DNA of 64,000 nt from Pterobdella sp. o SKG-2022 (Eukaryota > Annelida > Clitellata > Hirudinida > Piscicolidae), in contig OZ038322.1 of assembly GCA_964035795.1 (NCBI GenBank), forward strand, positions 18,764,674 through 18,828,673, in the 5' to 3' direction. The notes beneath the pieces were generated by a model, which worked only from the letters and a program-made list of their open reading frames with translations, did not search any database and had not been told where the DNA came from. Below, piece by piece: positions 41,201 to 51,610 of this stretch (position 1 is the first letter of the stretch; each line of letters opens with the position of its first letter). The translations under genes and the position numbers were made by a program.

Positions 41201-43015
41201 TATTTGCTTCAAACTATGCTCTATATTTCATTTTCATCAAGCTTTGGTCGTATATTTTCTTTTTTGCTTTCAGGTTCATTATTCTTTAAAAACATTTTTT
41301 TTTGAATATATACTCACATAATTTCTATCATATATTTTAAATGGATTTCAATTTATATTTTATTTGCTATTGAATAGTTTCTACTTGATTCCGAAATTAA
41401 TATTCAATATTAAGAAAAACCAACTTTTTGAAAAATCCAAAGCAGTATGACAATAAACATCTGCAGTGAAAAAGTTCAATACCATAGAAGGAAATGTGTT
41501 CACACCAGCTCCATTAGAAAAATTGGGTTGGCCTGCAATAGTGGGAAGCATGGGCTTAGGCTTTTGTCTGTCACTTCTCTTCTTCATGGATCATTATATA
41601 GCTGGAGCGCTCGTAAATTCTACAGATAATCGGTAATTAATTTTGTTTGTAAATGCGATTTTCGAAAAATTTTTAATCTTTAAAAATAACTTTAAAAAAT
41701 TTTTTTAAAGACATACTCATAAAAAAATGCACTAGTATCTAAATTTAATTTATTCAGACTCAAAAAAGGGTCGGCTTACCACTGGGACTTGATGATCATA
41801 GGTATACTTAATGCATTTTTGTCTTTTTTCGGGCTTCCGTTGGTGCATGGAGCTTTGCCGCATTCGCCATTGCACGTGAGAGCAATGGCAGATGTTGAAG
41901 ATAGAGTTTATCAAGGCCACGTTTACTTGAAGTGAGTCAATTAGAACTATAAAGACTGTGTGAAGATTATTTAATGAGCTCTAAAACACTCGATGGTTTT
42001 TTCCGTTAAGAAATTTCATTTTTTTATAGAAAATTAAATTTTCTTTTTGCAAAAACACACATTCAGAAACTTTCTGCTATTACTATTTTATTACTAAAAG
42101 CTTGTCTAAAACTAAACATGTAAAGTGCGTAATTTCTGTTTTTGACATTGTCACGCAGATTCGCCATAAAACGTAACTAAAAGTAATTATAAGATAGTCT
42201 CGCATTGTTTTAAAGAATAATGAGCAATTTTATAAAGTTTCATCTATAAGTTTGTTTAAAGTTATTTATAAAACTAATGTTCTATCTGTATAATCGAGTA
42301 TTTTTTTTTAAATTATTTCAAATTATAAATAACACCAAGTTTATTTTTCAATGTTAAATTTTATGGAAGCTAAAATGTTTTTTTTTTGAAGAATAATTAG
42401 TGCCAGAGAAACGAGGGTGACGGGCATCTGTGCTCACATCTTAATTGGCTTGTCTATATTGTACATCGAAGAACTTAAAAAAATACCAAGACCTGTATTG
42501 GATGGACTTTTTTTATATTTGGCAATAACGGCACTCCACAGTAACCAACTCTTCGAAAGAATAATGCTGATGGTTACTGAACAGGTTTTAAAACTTTTGA
42601 GCACTATACAATGCGTTTTATTATAATATATTCCCTTTCATATTCAAAATATACTAAAAAACCATTTACACACACTTTCCTGTAGGCCGCTTACCCTCCC
42701 AATCACTACATCAGAACCGTTCCACAACGTAAAATGCATCTTTTCACTCTTTTACAATTACTGCAATTGGCTGTTCTTTGTGGATTTGGATTTTCAGCAA
42801 TTCCTTACTTGAAAATGGTTTTTCCAATCCTGCACTTAGTCATGCTTCCCATTAGGTAATAATAAATTTTTAATTAGAAAATACCTACTATTACCACTAT
42901 AAAGTTATCCATCAAAGCTGTTGAAAATTTTAAAAATAATTGAAATTTTTTTAGGCACAAGCTCGTTCCCTGTTTAATTGAGAAAAAGTACTTGCAATCT
43001 TTAGACGGCCATTGA
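13246..43015 (+). CDS. SLC4A11: SLC4A11-like bicarbonate-transporter-family membrane protein
   Basis: Spliced CDS of 1210 codons. Exons: 13246-14198, 14319-14607, 15196-15310, 20677-20786, 21904-22039, 24819-24903, 25288-25411, 25972-26136, 31277-31361, 32864-33001, 35111-35224, 35837-35969, 36816-36889, 37625-37865, 38560-38666, 41467-41632, 41758-41931, 42392-42584, 42686-42855, 42955-43015. All phases match. Residues about 453-660 form the SLC4 cytoplasmic domain ([33 protein letters not shown]). Residues about 690-1200 form the multi-pass domain ([76 protein letters not shown]). Exon 14 encodes an extracellular loop with NNT and NST glycosylation sequons. The C terminus, PIRHKLVP then [10 protein letters not shown], matches SLC4A11 rather than AE/NBC subfamilies. 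Vertebrate SLC4A11 carries H+/OH-, NH3-coupled and water fluxes at the plasma membrane; substrate here is inferred. Exons 1-3 are a non-conserved extension. Start chosen as the first ATG after in-frame stops. The donors after exons 13 and 14 are weak. Confidence 0.93.
15311..20676 (+). other. SLC4A11 intron 3 (5.4 kb)
   Basis: Large phase-1 intron between the last extension exon and the first SLC4-domain exon. The stretch 15600-17000 is less AT-rich than its surroundings and has several short open frames on both strands, including a minus-strand stretch near 16240-16330. It looks like a decayed insert, but I recognise no domain. The stretch 18400-18900 has a similar mixed composition without an ORF. 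No RNA gene seen. Confidence 0.5.
22040..24818 (+). other. SLC4A11 intron 5 (2.8 kb)
   Basis: Phase-1 intron. The reading frame of exon 5 stays open for 15 codons past the chosen donor (GTGAGA at 22040) and then stops. Intron retention would therefore truncate the protein inside the cytoplasmic domain. A strongly purine-rich tract on the plus strand lies at about 22330-22570. I see nothing gene-like in the remainder. Confidence 0.55.
26577..26945 (-). CDS. unassigned ORF, 122 codons, inside SLC4A11 intron 8
   Basis: An ATG-initiated 122-codon frame on the minus strand, antisense to the host gene. It is long for such AT-rich DNA, and its composition is mixed (Cys-Cys pair at residues about 55-56, aromatic residues, acidic and basic residues) rather than homopolymer-derived. 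I do not recognise a family or domain and see no clear partner exon. It could be a fragment of a decayed mobile element, part of a nested gene, or a chance ORF. It is given only because it is among the longest unexplained frames in the window. Confidence 0.15.
   Translation of the reverse strand: MPKYHKIKYESNHLTQNSLVAISQIKFFTTSIKLIILKFPKTFLNNFQRNKNTECCDVVYSSRNGSSKIPGFIYNLDFQADIRLLDNEYIAFYTSFILIFKKSANKNIEKIHPIDLKNYLEK
27561..27587. repeat. (TAGA)n microsatellite at the 3' end of a LINE
   Basis: About six tandem tetranucleotide units directly beyond the 3' end of the minus-strand non-LTR element. Its position suggests that it is either the element's own tail or part of the target tract into which it inserted. 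Confidence 0.85.
27590..29035 (-). mobile_element. truncated RTE-like non-LTR retrotransposon (endonuclease + RT C-terminus + zinc finger)
   Basis: Minus strand, 5' to 3'. A leader holds a ruined endonuclease start at about 28890-28905, where the usual WNVRTL reads with a stop in place of Trp. Endonuclease follows (28830 down to about 28620; [17 protein letters not shown]). Then come the end of the RT palm plus thumb (28592-27948; [41 protein letters not shown]), and finally a CCHH/CCHC-like finger frame (27896-27615; CLHCNKVC, then CQFCGNKF). The catalytic RT core with its YxDD box is missing: endonuclease joins the late palm at about 28615. Frameshifts separate the parts. The copy is dead but younger than the one at 10.2 kb, because long stretches remain open. 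It lies antisense in SLC4A11 intron 8. Confidence 0.88.
29181..29325. repeat. (TAGA)n microsatellite, about 145 bp
   Basis: A nearly perfect TAGA tetranucleotide array of about 90 bp is followed by an interrupted part with TATA insertions. It lies just upstream of the 5' side of the truncated non-LTR element, which also has TAGA repeats at its 3' end. Its translated frames are artefacts. Confidence 0.95.
31362..32863 (+). other. SLC4A11 intron 9
   Basis: Phase-1 intron of 1.5 kb. Only short AT-rich open frames are present. I see no repeat or RNA structure worth naming. Confidence 0.6.
33002..35110 (+). other. SLC4A11 intron 10
   Basis: Phase-1 intron of 2.1 kb that separates the first membrane-span exon from the exon carrying the FGGQP signature. 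No recognisable content. Confidence 0.6.
38667..41466 (+). other. SLC4A11 intron 15 (2.8 kb)
   Basis: Phase-1 intron. The patch 39900-41000 is less AT-rich and has open frames on both strands, for example a 62-codon minus-strand frame at 40721-40533. This suggests a degraded inserted coding sequence, but no family is recognisable. A copy of the short dispersed AGACAT motif lies in the next exon-flanking intron region at about 41701. Confidence 0.5.
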
Positions 43016-44511
43016 AGAAGCAACTTTTAATGAAGAAAGATTTGAAGATATCATTCATATATGCAGTTTTAGAGTATTGCAGCTAAATATGAAAATTTTA
43101 ACTAAAAAAATCTTCAAAATATTTCATCACTTTTTTCTTTTTGAGCATCTTTTCAATCTCCAATAATAAGTTGTGCTTGACTTTGCATGTGTGTCAACTA
43201 AGTCAGGTACCCATAAATTTTTGTGTGTGACATAAATCTTTATAAAAATAATAGAAAAATTGTATGCTTCACAAAAATATGCAAAAGTTTAATTTGTGAA
43301 TACCAAGGAGATAGACAAATACAACACTCGAAAAAGCAATAAATAACCATTTGGATTTTTAATGAAACCTCTTTTCTTTTCATTTTTAACTTTTTATTCA
43401 CTTATAAACTTTTTTAACAATTTGATTTTTTGATGAATTTTCGTAATAATGTGGTCATTGAATTTCCCGAAAATGCATTTATTTAAACTATTAAGTATAA
43501 TGACGGTCGTGAGAGAAAATTTCCTTATTGTTAATTTACATAATTTTCCATCTTAAATTCTTTCATTCGATTTTGTCAATCGCGAATCAATTTAGAGTAT
43601 CATGTAGCAGTATAAAAGCACTAAAGCACAAATCATGAAGATCAAGTGCTAATGTTTGGAAGGATAAGTTTTAGATGCGATAGAAATAAAAATTTTGTAG
43701 TTTAGCTTGTTAAGCCAGTATTAATGGTCGAACATTTTTCTTCTATGTCTCTGATGCATATTCGAAACGTTTCAAAACAGTGTAAGGTGATTGACATGAA
43801 CAGTTTTGATCATTACGCTGATTGAGAATTTTGTAGCTCTTATAGTAATCGTTGAAATTATTCTTTAAATGTTAACATTCAATGCTGCCAAACATAAACT
43901 TGCACGAAACAACACGAAATATGAGCAAAATTTACTTTTGTTTCAAACTTTCAAATACCGGTTGATTTTTGCTTATATTTAAAAAATCATTTTTCAGTAA
44001 AATATTTTTATACAAAAATTTTTTTTAAACTTTCAAAACTTTTCAAACTTCTTTATACTGAAACATGCAAAATGAATTATCGAAATTTTTTCATTCAAAA
44101 ATTATACTTATAAACTTTCAGATTTAATGTTTTTAATATTGAAAAAATCAAGTTATTGGTTTTGAATTTATTCGCTTGAAAATTTTACATACATTTCAAA
44201 ATCTGGTAAAAAAAATTTTTGTGAGAACTCGTGGTTAAACCACCACGGTACGGCTTACAGCTTGAGCTAGATCCATTAAAGCCAAACTCGAAGATTTCAT
44301 GAAGTTTATCCCGGATCAAAAACAAAAATTTGATGTTACATAAGCAAAACGAAAAAAAAAGCTGCTTCTCTACTGACTCTAGAAAGAAATTCTGCATATA
44401 TGAATAAAAAACGCAACAGCTATGGGAAGAAAATTTTTCGAATTAAAGTTAACTGATAGATTTTAAGGTAAATATTTATTTAATTTTGTCATCTTTTGTC
44501 TATTCTGAACG

Positions 44512-44680
44512 ATTTTTAAGAGACATCGTATGTTTTTTTAGTTTAATTTTTACAATAATTTAAAGAAATTTTAAAAAACACTTCTCAAAAATATGCGAAA
44601 ACTACAATATAACCATAGTTACATTGTGAAACATTTTATGATAATGATAATCTTATTGCAAATTATAGTTCAACTTTTTG
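44512..44680 (+). repeat. dispersed GAGACATC repeat, copy 3
   Basis: Begins TTTTTAAGAGACATCGTATG. About 120 bp later it has CTTATTGCAAATTATAGTT, which resembles the far end of the copy at 3843-3960. Confidence 0.45.
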
Positions 44681-46129
44681 GACTATTTTTTTTTCTCATG
44701 ACTCATAGACGTTACTGATTATATATTTTACAATTTTACTCTTAGTTAAATATAAAAATAAAAGCTTACACGAATTAATGCTTAACTAAACTAGCCTAGT
44801 AAGAAAACAATTAAATCCAACACTTGAATGGATAACACAAAGCTTTGATGTCAGGATATCATGGAAGATAGCAACGTCTTTAAGTTTGAATACTTCACTT
44901 GATAATGTTCCGTTAATAAATGTTTCATTTGAATTTTTATCACATTTTTTGCATTCTTCCTATTACTCGGTTTTTTTTTTACTTTATACTTTTTTTGTCA
45001 TTATATAATATTATTATGTAATAGCTTCTTGTGGAAACTATCAAATGCGTAACCCAATTTTGAGCCACCTTAGGGTTACTTGGAATCAGACATGGGTTAG
45101 CTCTCCCAAAGCAGAGCATTTATAATCTTAAATTCAATTTTCTCATTTAAGAACAATTTTACTGGTTTTGTTTGAACCAAAACCAGGAACTGTTTTTTTA
45201 TAAGTAACCTTATTCAATGGTGTAAAGAAAATCTGAATTAATCATACGCTGAAATACACCGGTGCTTTACGCTGCTAATGGAAGTAATGAAATTTAAGTT
45301 AATGGAAGTTAACCATCATTAACAGTCTATTTATATCATCATATCAGTGCTAAAAAGTAATGTTTAAACGTGGGAGACAACTTATTTTTGTCAAAACGTC
45401 AATAGGCTTTTCTGCTGAAGGCGTAAGAGCTTTAGGAATTTCTAAAAATACGAAATGAAGGAACTACTAAGTTAACTGAATCTCTTATATGCTCAACTAA
45501 ATTATTTTGTTTGTGCCACGACTTGCTTTTAATCCACACAGGTTTTTTAGAAGAAAAACAAATTATAGCTGTTACAACCGTTTAAGTTTTTTAAACAATT
45601 TTTTGGTTTAGATTAGTTTTCAAATTATCGCTTGTGGTTACGTGCTTCGTTTTTGTCAAAACTTGAGTAGTATTAAACTGTTAACAGGTGTTGACAGACT
45701 GCTTTGGAGTTTTTTTTATTTGGTCGGACGAATTATTTTAAACTTAGAGGTAAACTGTCAAGTGTAAGATGCAGCTCGCCAATTTCAAGGTGGATCTAGA
45801 CTCGGACTGACATTTTTATACAAATTTTTTTTTTCAAATAAACGGCTTAAAATGAAGCTTGACCGGCTGCTGTTTACCCTGGTTAATGAGGCATCTATAG
45901 CAGTATAACCTAATATGGTCATAACAACTTCAAGTCTCACACTACTTACCTCTCTGCAAAGATGATCAAAAAAACGGTGCTAAAAGTGGTATAGACTAAA
46001 AATAGAGTGAAAAATCTCGAAGATTTTAGCTAACTTTAATGCTAAAAAAATATGAAAATCAAAAATTTTATAAGTATTAAACAGTAAAGTTATAAAAATT
46101 AAATTTTAAGATTTCACAAAATACTTATC

Positions 46130-46411
46130 TTGAATAACGAAATACATAGATTAGTGAACTTAAATACTAAATCAATAAAATGGAACAGAAAGGTGAGAAG
46201 AAATACTGGTTTAGTCAATTCAAAAGAAATAAGATTAAAGGAAAGGTTAGGAGAATCCTCTAAAGCAGCGGCATATTCAATGAGCACGGATGAGGTTTTG
46301 AAAGGCATCCAAAAGCTATTGTTTTATAAAAATTGCAGACTAAAGATCAAGCGTAAAAAACAAGTGCTGAAAATTGGTTCGAGAATAGAAACAGAACTTA
46401 GCAGGATATGA
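46130..46411 (+). CDS. unassigned ORF, 93 codons
   Basis: Plus-strand ORF of 93 codons, rich in Lys and Arg, with a central stretch of ordinary protein-like composition around LKERLGESSKAAAYSMSTDE. No domain recognised. The sequence around it is less AT-rich than neutral DNA nearby, which could mean a remnant of a mobile element or a retrocopy. It lies 0.5 kb from the end of SERBP1, on the opposite strand and out of any frame connection with it. Treat it as doubtful. Confidence 0.15.
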   Translation: MNNEIHRLVNLNTKSIKWNRKVRRNTGLVNSKEIRLKERLGESSKAAAYSMSTDEVLKGIQKLLFYKNCRLKIKRKKQVLKIGSRIETELSRI

Positions 46412-46911
46412 AGTTAGTCTTATAAACGCAGTAAATCTGGTATTACTCGGCATAGCGGGAATACAACCAAATTGGAAATTATCGCTTCAATATAACAGAA
46501 ATCATATGCCAACTCTGGTGATTTCAAATGTTTATTCATTTCGATATCTAATAAGAATACAAAATAGAAACTTTCAAAATTATATACACTTATAGCACTG
46601 CTATTTTGAGTGCAATTTTTATATTGTGGTAGTTTACATATACATATAGCATACGCTTATGATGCCACTGTGAATAAAATCCGAACTCTAATTCCTTAGT
46701 GTTTATTCTTAACATACCAGCATTTCCTTATACAAACGTAAAAACTAAATTGATAATTATAATCGGCATAACAATAAAAAATAATTGTTTAGTTTTGAGA
46801 TAATTGAAACGTTCTATTATACTTCTTAACCTAATCATTATAACTCAATTTCCCATTTGTATTATTACCCAACCCGCCATTGAAACCACCATTTGATCAA
46901 CTTTTCTGAGA

Positions 46912-48675
46912 TTACGAGAGACTAGGGAAATCCTTTTCGTCATCTACATTTGGAACAACAGCAGCTTTGTTATGTGACTTATCAGGTCCAAACCTGCCAC
47001 CACCTCTACCACCCCGACCTCCTCTGCCACCCCCTCTCACTCCACCTCTTCTTGCATTGCCTTGTTTGCGAGAGTCAGTGAAAGTGATGTTTATAGGAAC
47101 AAAGTTCTTTGTCTTCTTCTAAAACAAAATTAAGTTTAATTTGAGTTTTGTCATGAACACATCTCTAAAAGCAAAACTCCAACCTCTTCATGCTCTTCCT
47201 CTTCACTTTCCTCCTCCTCTTCTTCTTCATCCTCATTAGTTTTCTTCTTCAAAACATACATTTTTTTCCATTTTGGATCAGAAGTTCCTTTAATAGTAAA
47301 ATGGTAAAACCTTATTAAACCATACTTAAACAATCCAAAGTTCACAATGCTCTTGCATTCAATAAAAAAACCCACAAAACCTTCATTAGGCTTGCGAATG
47401 TTGAATTCAGCTTTGACCCTTTTGTCTTCTTCCATTTTTTTCCACTCAGCCAAAGTCATCTGCTTTTCTTCTGCTTCTTTTTCTGCAGCAAGAGCAGCCA
47501 AAGCAGCTTCTTTTTCAGCTATTTCTTCTGCTGACAATGCTGGTTTTGTCTCTTCAGGCCTATCATTGCATAGTCCATTAGACAATGCAACTCAATAATG
47601 ACTCAGTCAAATATATTTAATTTTTTTAATAGAAAAAATAATTAAGGTTGCTCAATATCAAAATTTTCTTCAAAAATCTACTGATTTAAAAATTTAGAGA
47701 TGAAGTGTTGATGAGAGGTTTTTTTCAATTTTAATCTATGCATTTTAAAATTCAATAACTTACTTGGATGGGCTTGAATCAACATGGTTCACTCCATTAT
47801 TAGCCAGATGGTCACTGGAATATCAAATAAACCTTAATTAGAATATAAAAAACTGAAATTTTTTGAATTGGCAGACAATTTTGTGATTGGCTCAAGTTAT
47901 TGCATTGAAAAAATTCAAATTATGTAGGAACAATAAAGACAATTTTGAATAATTTTTTAAAAACTAAGCAAGATAATCTTACTTTATATCATCCTTTACA
48001 GAGCCCCAATTATGGGCCCCAGCACCCTCCCTCTTATCATGGTGTTTCACACCTCTGTAATAGAAAAAAACATCTAAAATCATAAAAATTCGAGAAAATA
48101 AATAGATAAATAATTTATTGTACGTTTTTTCACTTCCACTGTGTCTGTCAAATTCCCTTCTTCCACCTTCAAAGCCGCCTCTGCCTCTCCTAAACCCACC
48201 TTTTCTAGCGCCTCTTGCACCATTTCTTTCGGGTCTGTAAATATAATGAAAGTCCTTTTTTGAAATATAAACTTGAAAGAATATTTTAAACAAAGTGAAA
48301 CCTTGTTTCTATAGATTCATTCAGTGGCTTGTTCTCGTTGTTCAACTTAACAACTGCATAATTTGAAATGTTGAAATGAATTTTTTAAATTACAATTTGA
48401 GTAAAACGAGAAAGTTTTTTCACCAATCTTAAATAATTTAAGCACGTGCCTTTTTGGTTTTTCACGTTGCTTGCTTTGTTTGCAGCTTGTCCGGATACTT
48501 TTGAAACTTTTTGTTTGTCAGTTTTGGTAGTTGTTGAAACTTTTTTGAATTCTGTCTTTTTTTGAGACAGTTTATCTTGAAGTTTTTTCAAGGTGTCTAA
48601 AGGGTCGACATCTACCTCTTCTTCTTCAGTTTCAATAGCCGCAAACTTGTTGTTTACGTTAATTCTATACTCCAT
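46912..48675 (-). CDS. SERBP1: SERBP1/HABP4-family RNA-binding protein
   Basis: Minus-strand CDS of 333 codons. Exons in transcript order: 48675-48450, 48353-48302, 48234-48124, 48054-47983, 47814-47764, 47559-47381, 47287-47184, 47118-46912. The family (PAI-1 mRNA-binding protein, HABP4, insect Vig2) binds mRNA and clamps onto non-translating 80S ribosomes. Visible hallmarks: an acidic N-terminal region ending in a Lys-rich linker; [23 protein letters not shown] with downstream [14 protein letters not shown]; an Ala/Glu-rich helix, then MTLAEWKKM and FNIRKPNEG; a Glu-rich acidic run in exon 7; an Arg/Gly-rich box in exon 8; and a [10 protein letters not shown] end. Length is somewhat below vertebrate SERBP1. 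Joining exons 1 and 2 in frame requires a GC donor (AAG|GCACGT at 48449); no GT donor in the right phase is available. All other introns are GT-AG. Confidence 0.93.
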
Positions 48676-48790
48676 GATAAATTATGTTTTTATTTTATGA
48701 ATTCTTTTTTTAAAGAATATTCTGATACGAACATCAACGATGTTTAAAGATTGAAAAACATTACGAACAGGGCGCGATCGCTACCGCACT
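48676..48790 (-). promoter_or_regulatory. putative SERBP1 5' UTR/promoter with GC-rich spot
   Basis: In otherwise AT-rich DNA, a short GC-rich block with the palindrome GCGCGATCGC at 48772-48781 lies about 97 bp upstream of the SERBP1 start codon. Local GC-rich, CpG-containing sequence immediately 5' of a housekeeping gene is compatible with a core promoter or transcription start area. This is inferred from position and composition only. Confidence 0.3.
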
Positions 48791-51610
48791 ATTTTGATAA
48801 ATAGGAAAATGATAAAATTAAACTTTTGTATTTAGTTTTTTGGAAGGCGCATTATTTAGCAAATTATTAAGGTTCATTTTATTTTCAAACACTCATAGGG
48901 TACAAATCAAAAAAATAATTTTAAATTGAAAAAAAAATGTAAAAAATTTATAAAATTAATATTATTATTATTTGATTTTCGTAGTTCTGTTTTTTATATA
49001 AAATATTAATATAACTAGAAGTTTTCATTGTATTGTTTAAAAATAAAAACTTTAGTAACGAGATTTTATAATCCATATCTTTCACTCGAAAAAATCCAAC
49101 TTCATTATAATATTTCAAGAAAGCGAAATTTCAAATGAAAATATTAAAATATCTTCTCAACTAATTTTCAAAATTTTTTTAAAAAACTATTGGACTTTTG
49201 GTAAAAGATAAATAGTATTTGAGTTACTATTTTAATAGTTTACCATATTTTGAGAACTTTTAGAGTCGATATTGAAAATTGCTGAAACAAAAACTAAAGA
49301 AAACTTATGTAAAAATTTAATATGAGCTATTTTACTCCAAGATTAAAAAATAAAAAATGATGGAAAGAAAAAAGTGCCATATGATTCGATAGCACTAACA
49401 AAAGTTACGTGAGATGAGAAAATTTCATCATTGAAAGATATTAAAAACTGAAGGAATTATAAATCAAAAAAAGCTTACTGAATTAGCTTTCACGAGTTAT
49501 ACATAATCACTTCGAGTAATTTCTTATGCAATTAGACACCTTCACCATAAAACGAAAGTACTACATAAATAAGAAAATCTCTGCCATAGGAATTTCATAA
49601 GAATTATAAATTAACTGTAAATTCTCGTAATATGTTAAATAACCTTTGTTTTGCATTTTTACCAATTTCACCATAGGTTTTAACTGAGGCATATTTCAGT
49701 ATTTATGAAAACTCATACACAATAAAACCAAAAAAAAAGACATAACTTTGTGATGAGTGAGTTTGGATTAAAGAAATTACAAATTTTTAGTAATTTTTCT
49801 TAGTTTTAAGTAATATAACCGAGAAAAAAGTACTTTTCAACGATACTATTAACTTTTTGAGTGAAGTTTTGATTGCAAGGTTCTACAAATGTTACTAATA
49901 GTACTATTTCTATTTAAAAATTTACAGTTTTAGGTTGAAATTTGGCTGAAAATAAAAATTAATGAAACGAAAAAAACCATATTCACGAAAAAAGTTTTTT
50001 CCGCATCTTTTTTCATGTTTCTTTCAACGCCCTCGTGGTTGTTTGGGAGTTTTGGACTGCCTCTTTTTACACCGTTTGGAGTTTTTGTTTAGAGTTTTTT
50101 GACGAAAAGTTTTGATAAGGCTAAGAATCAATTGTCTATAGTTATTTTTGCTGCTTTGAGCTGGTGCCTTTCCACCTATAAGGATTCTTTCGATTCATCA
50201 ATAAAGTTACTCAACATAAAACACTCTTCAAATGATATTATTCTCTACAATAATTCATTGATTACTACAAAAATAAGTTACGAAAAAATTTGAGCTGTTG
50301 GTTAGAATTCAATTTATTCTCCTATTAATTATCAATTTAATTTTTAAAAAAATAGGCATTATCGGGATATTTGTTCGAAAAAAATTTAAAATTTTTAACC
50401 GCGTTATTCCGTTTAGAAATAACATTATTTTTAATTTTTAAACCTTTCTTTAATCATTGTGTTATTCCAGGTAACAAACATTCGAAACAAAATTGATTTT
50501 TTTATTCTTTATCTTGAAGAATGCCTTGACTTAAGAGAAAATGAGCCGTTAGTTTGATAAAAGTCCAGAGTTCCATTAAAAATTAACACAACGTTTGAGA
50601 TTATAAGCAAATTCCCTAAATTTATTAACCAGTTTATTCCTATAAACAGGTTTTTTGAAGTTTATATATTAATTATAAGTTAAAAAATTGGAAAAACTCC
50701 AAAAAACGTGCATTTTATGATAATGTGTTTGAAATTTAAAAGAAAAAAACCAATTGCTTTAGTTTTATATTTCATACCAATTTAAAATAGTTATAAGTTT
50801 TATCTATTTCATAATGATACAATTTTTCACATTTATAATATTTTTATTTAAAATTTTCGAATGTTTATAACAGTCGATGGAAGTGAATTGATGACATTCC
50901 GAAAAATATAAATTTAAAATTTTCTTCCATTTCATTCAAGCCATCAAATCAGCATACGAGATTTTGTATTGAATATGTACAACAACAAAAAATAAGTAGT
51001 TCTTATACATCATTAAGGTTGTAACATTGGAATAATTTTTGAATATTTAAAAATTATAGACTTATTTTAAAAGATTACAGTTAATTAATGGATATACGAA
51101 ATTACAAAGTCTAATCAAAAATGAAGGCCATATAAAAGCTTTAAACATAAGCGCTTTAAAATTACAAAATAATAGACTGGTAATGCCATTAAGAAACCAG
51201 TAACATAATTATTTCGTGTTTTAATATCATTATCTTTTCCTTCTTTGGGTTGGAGGCATGATTCTTAATTCTAATTGCATCTTTGTCATCATTATATAAG
51301 TCTTGAGATAGTGCTATTGAGTGTCTATATGGGAGCATGCCTTTATATAGGAATAAGCTCTTATTTCTCTTTAAAATATACAATTTGAAGCGGAGTATTT
51401 CTTTGCAGAAAAAGTTAAACACATTTAAAAGAGTTGGTTTCCATCAATACATTTGGGTGGAATAAATAAAAATACTGAAACTTCAATAGAACTAATAATA
51501 TCATGTTAATAAAAATACGTTTTTGCACACAAATTGAATGAAACGAAAAAAATATTGACAATATTAAAAATGAAAAAAAAGATCTAAATTGTACAAACCA
51601 CGTTTAGATC
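48791..51610. other. intergenic region between SERBP1 and TMEM200-like gene
   Basis: About 2.8 kb between two divergently transcribed genes. Very AT-rich. A less AT-rich patch at 50020-50290 has a 64-codon open frame without recognisable content. Promoters of both genes must lie here, but no clear element apart from the GC-rich spot next to SERBP1 is visible. Confidence 0.55.

Larger units (their letters stand above)
43016..46911. other. intergenic region between SLC4A11 and SERBP1
   Basis: About 3.9 kb between the stop codons of two convergent genes. It contains a copy of the dispersed GAGACATCGTATG motif near 44512 and one small unassigned ORF at 46130-46411. The patch 45000-46500 is less AT-rich and may be a decayed insert. 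The 3' UTRs of both flanking genes must lie at its ends, but I could not fix a polyadenylation site. Confidence 0.55.

Noticed and set aside
47347..47598. 83-codon plus-strand ORF
   Set aside because: Antisense shadow of the Ala/Glu-rich SERBP1 exon 6.
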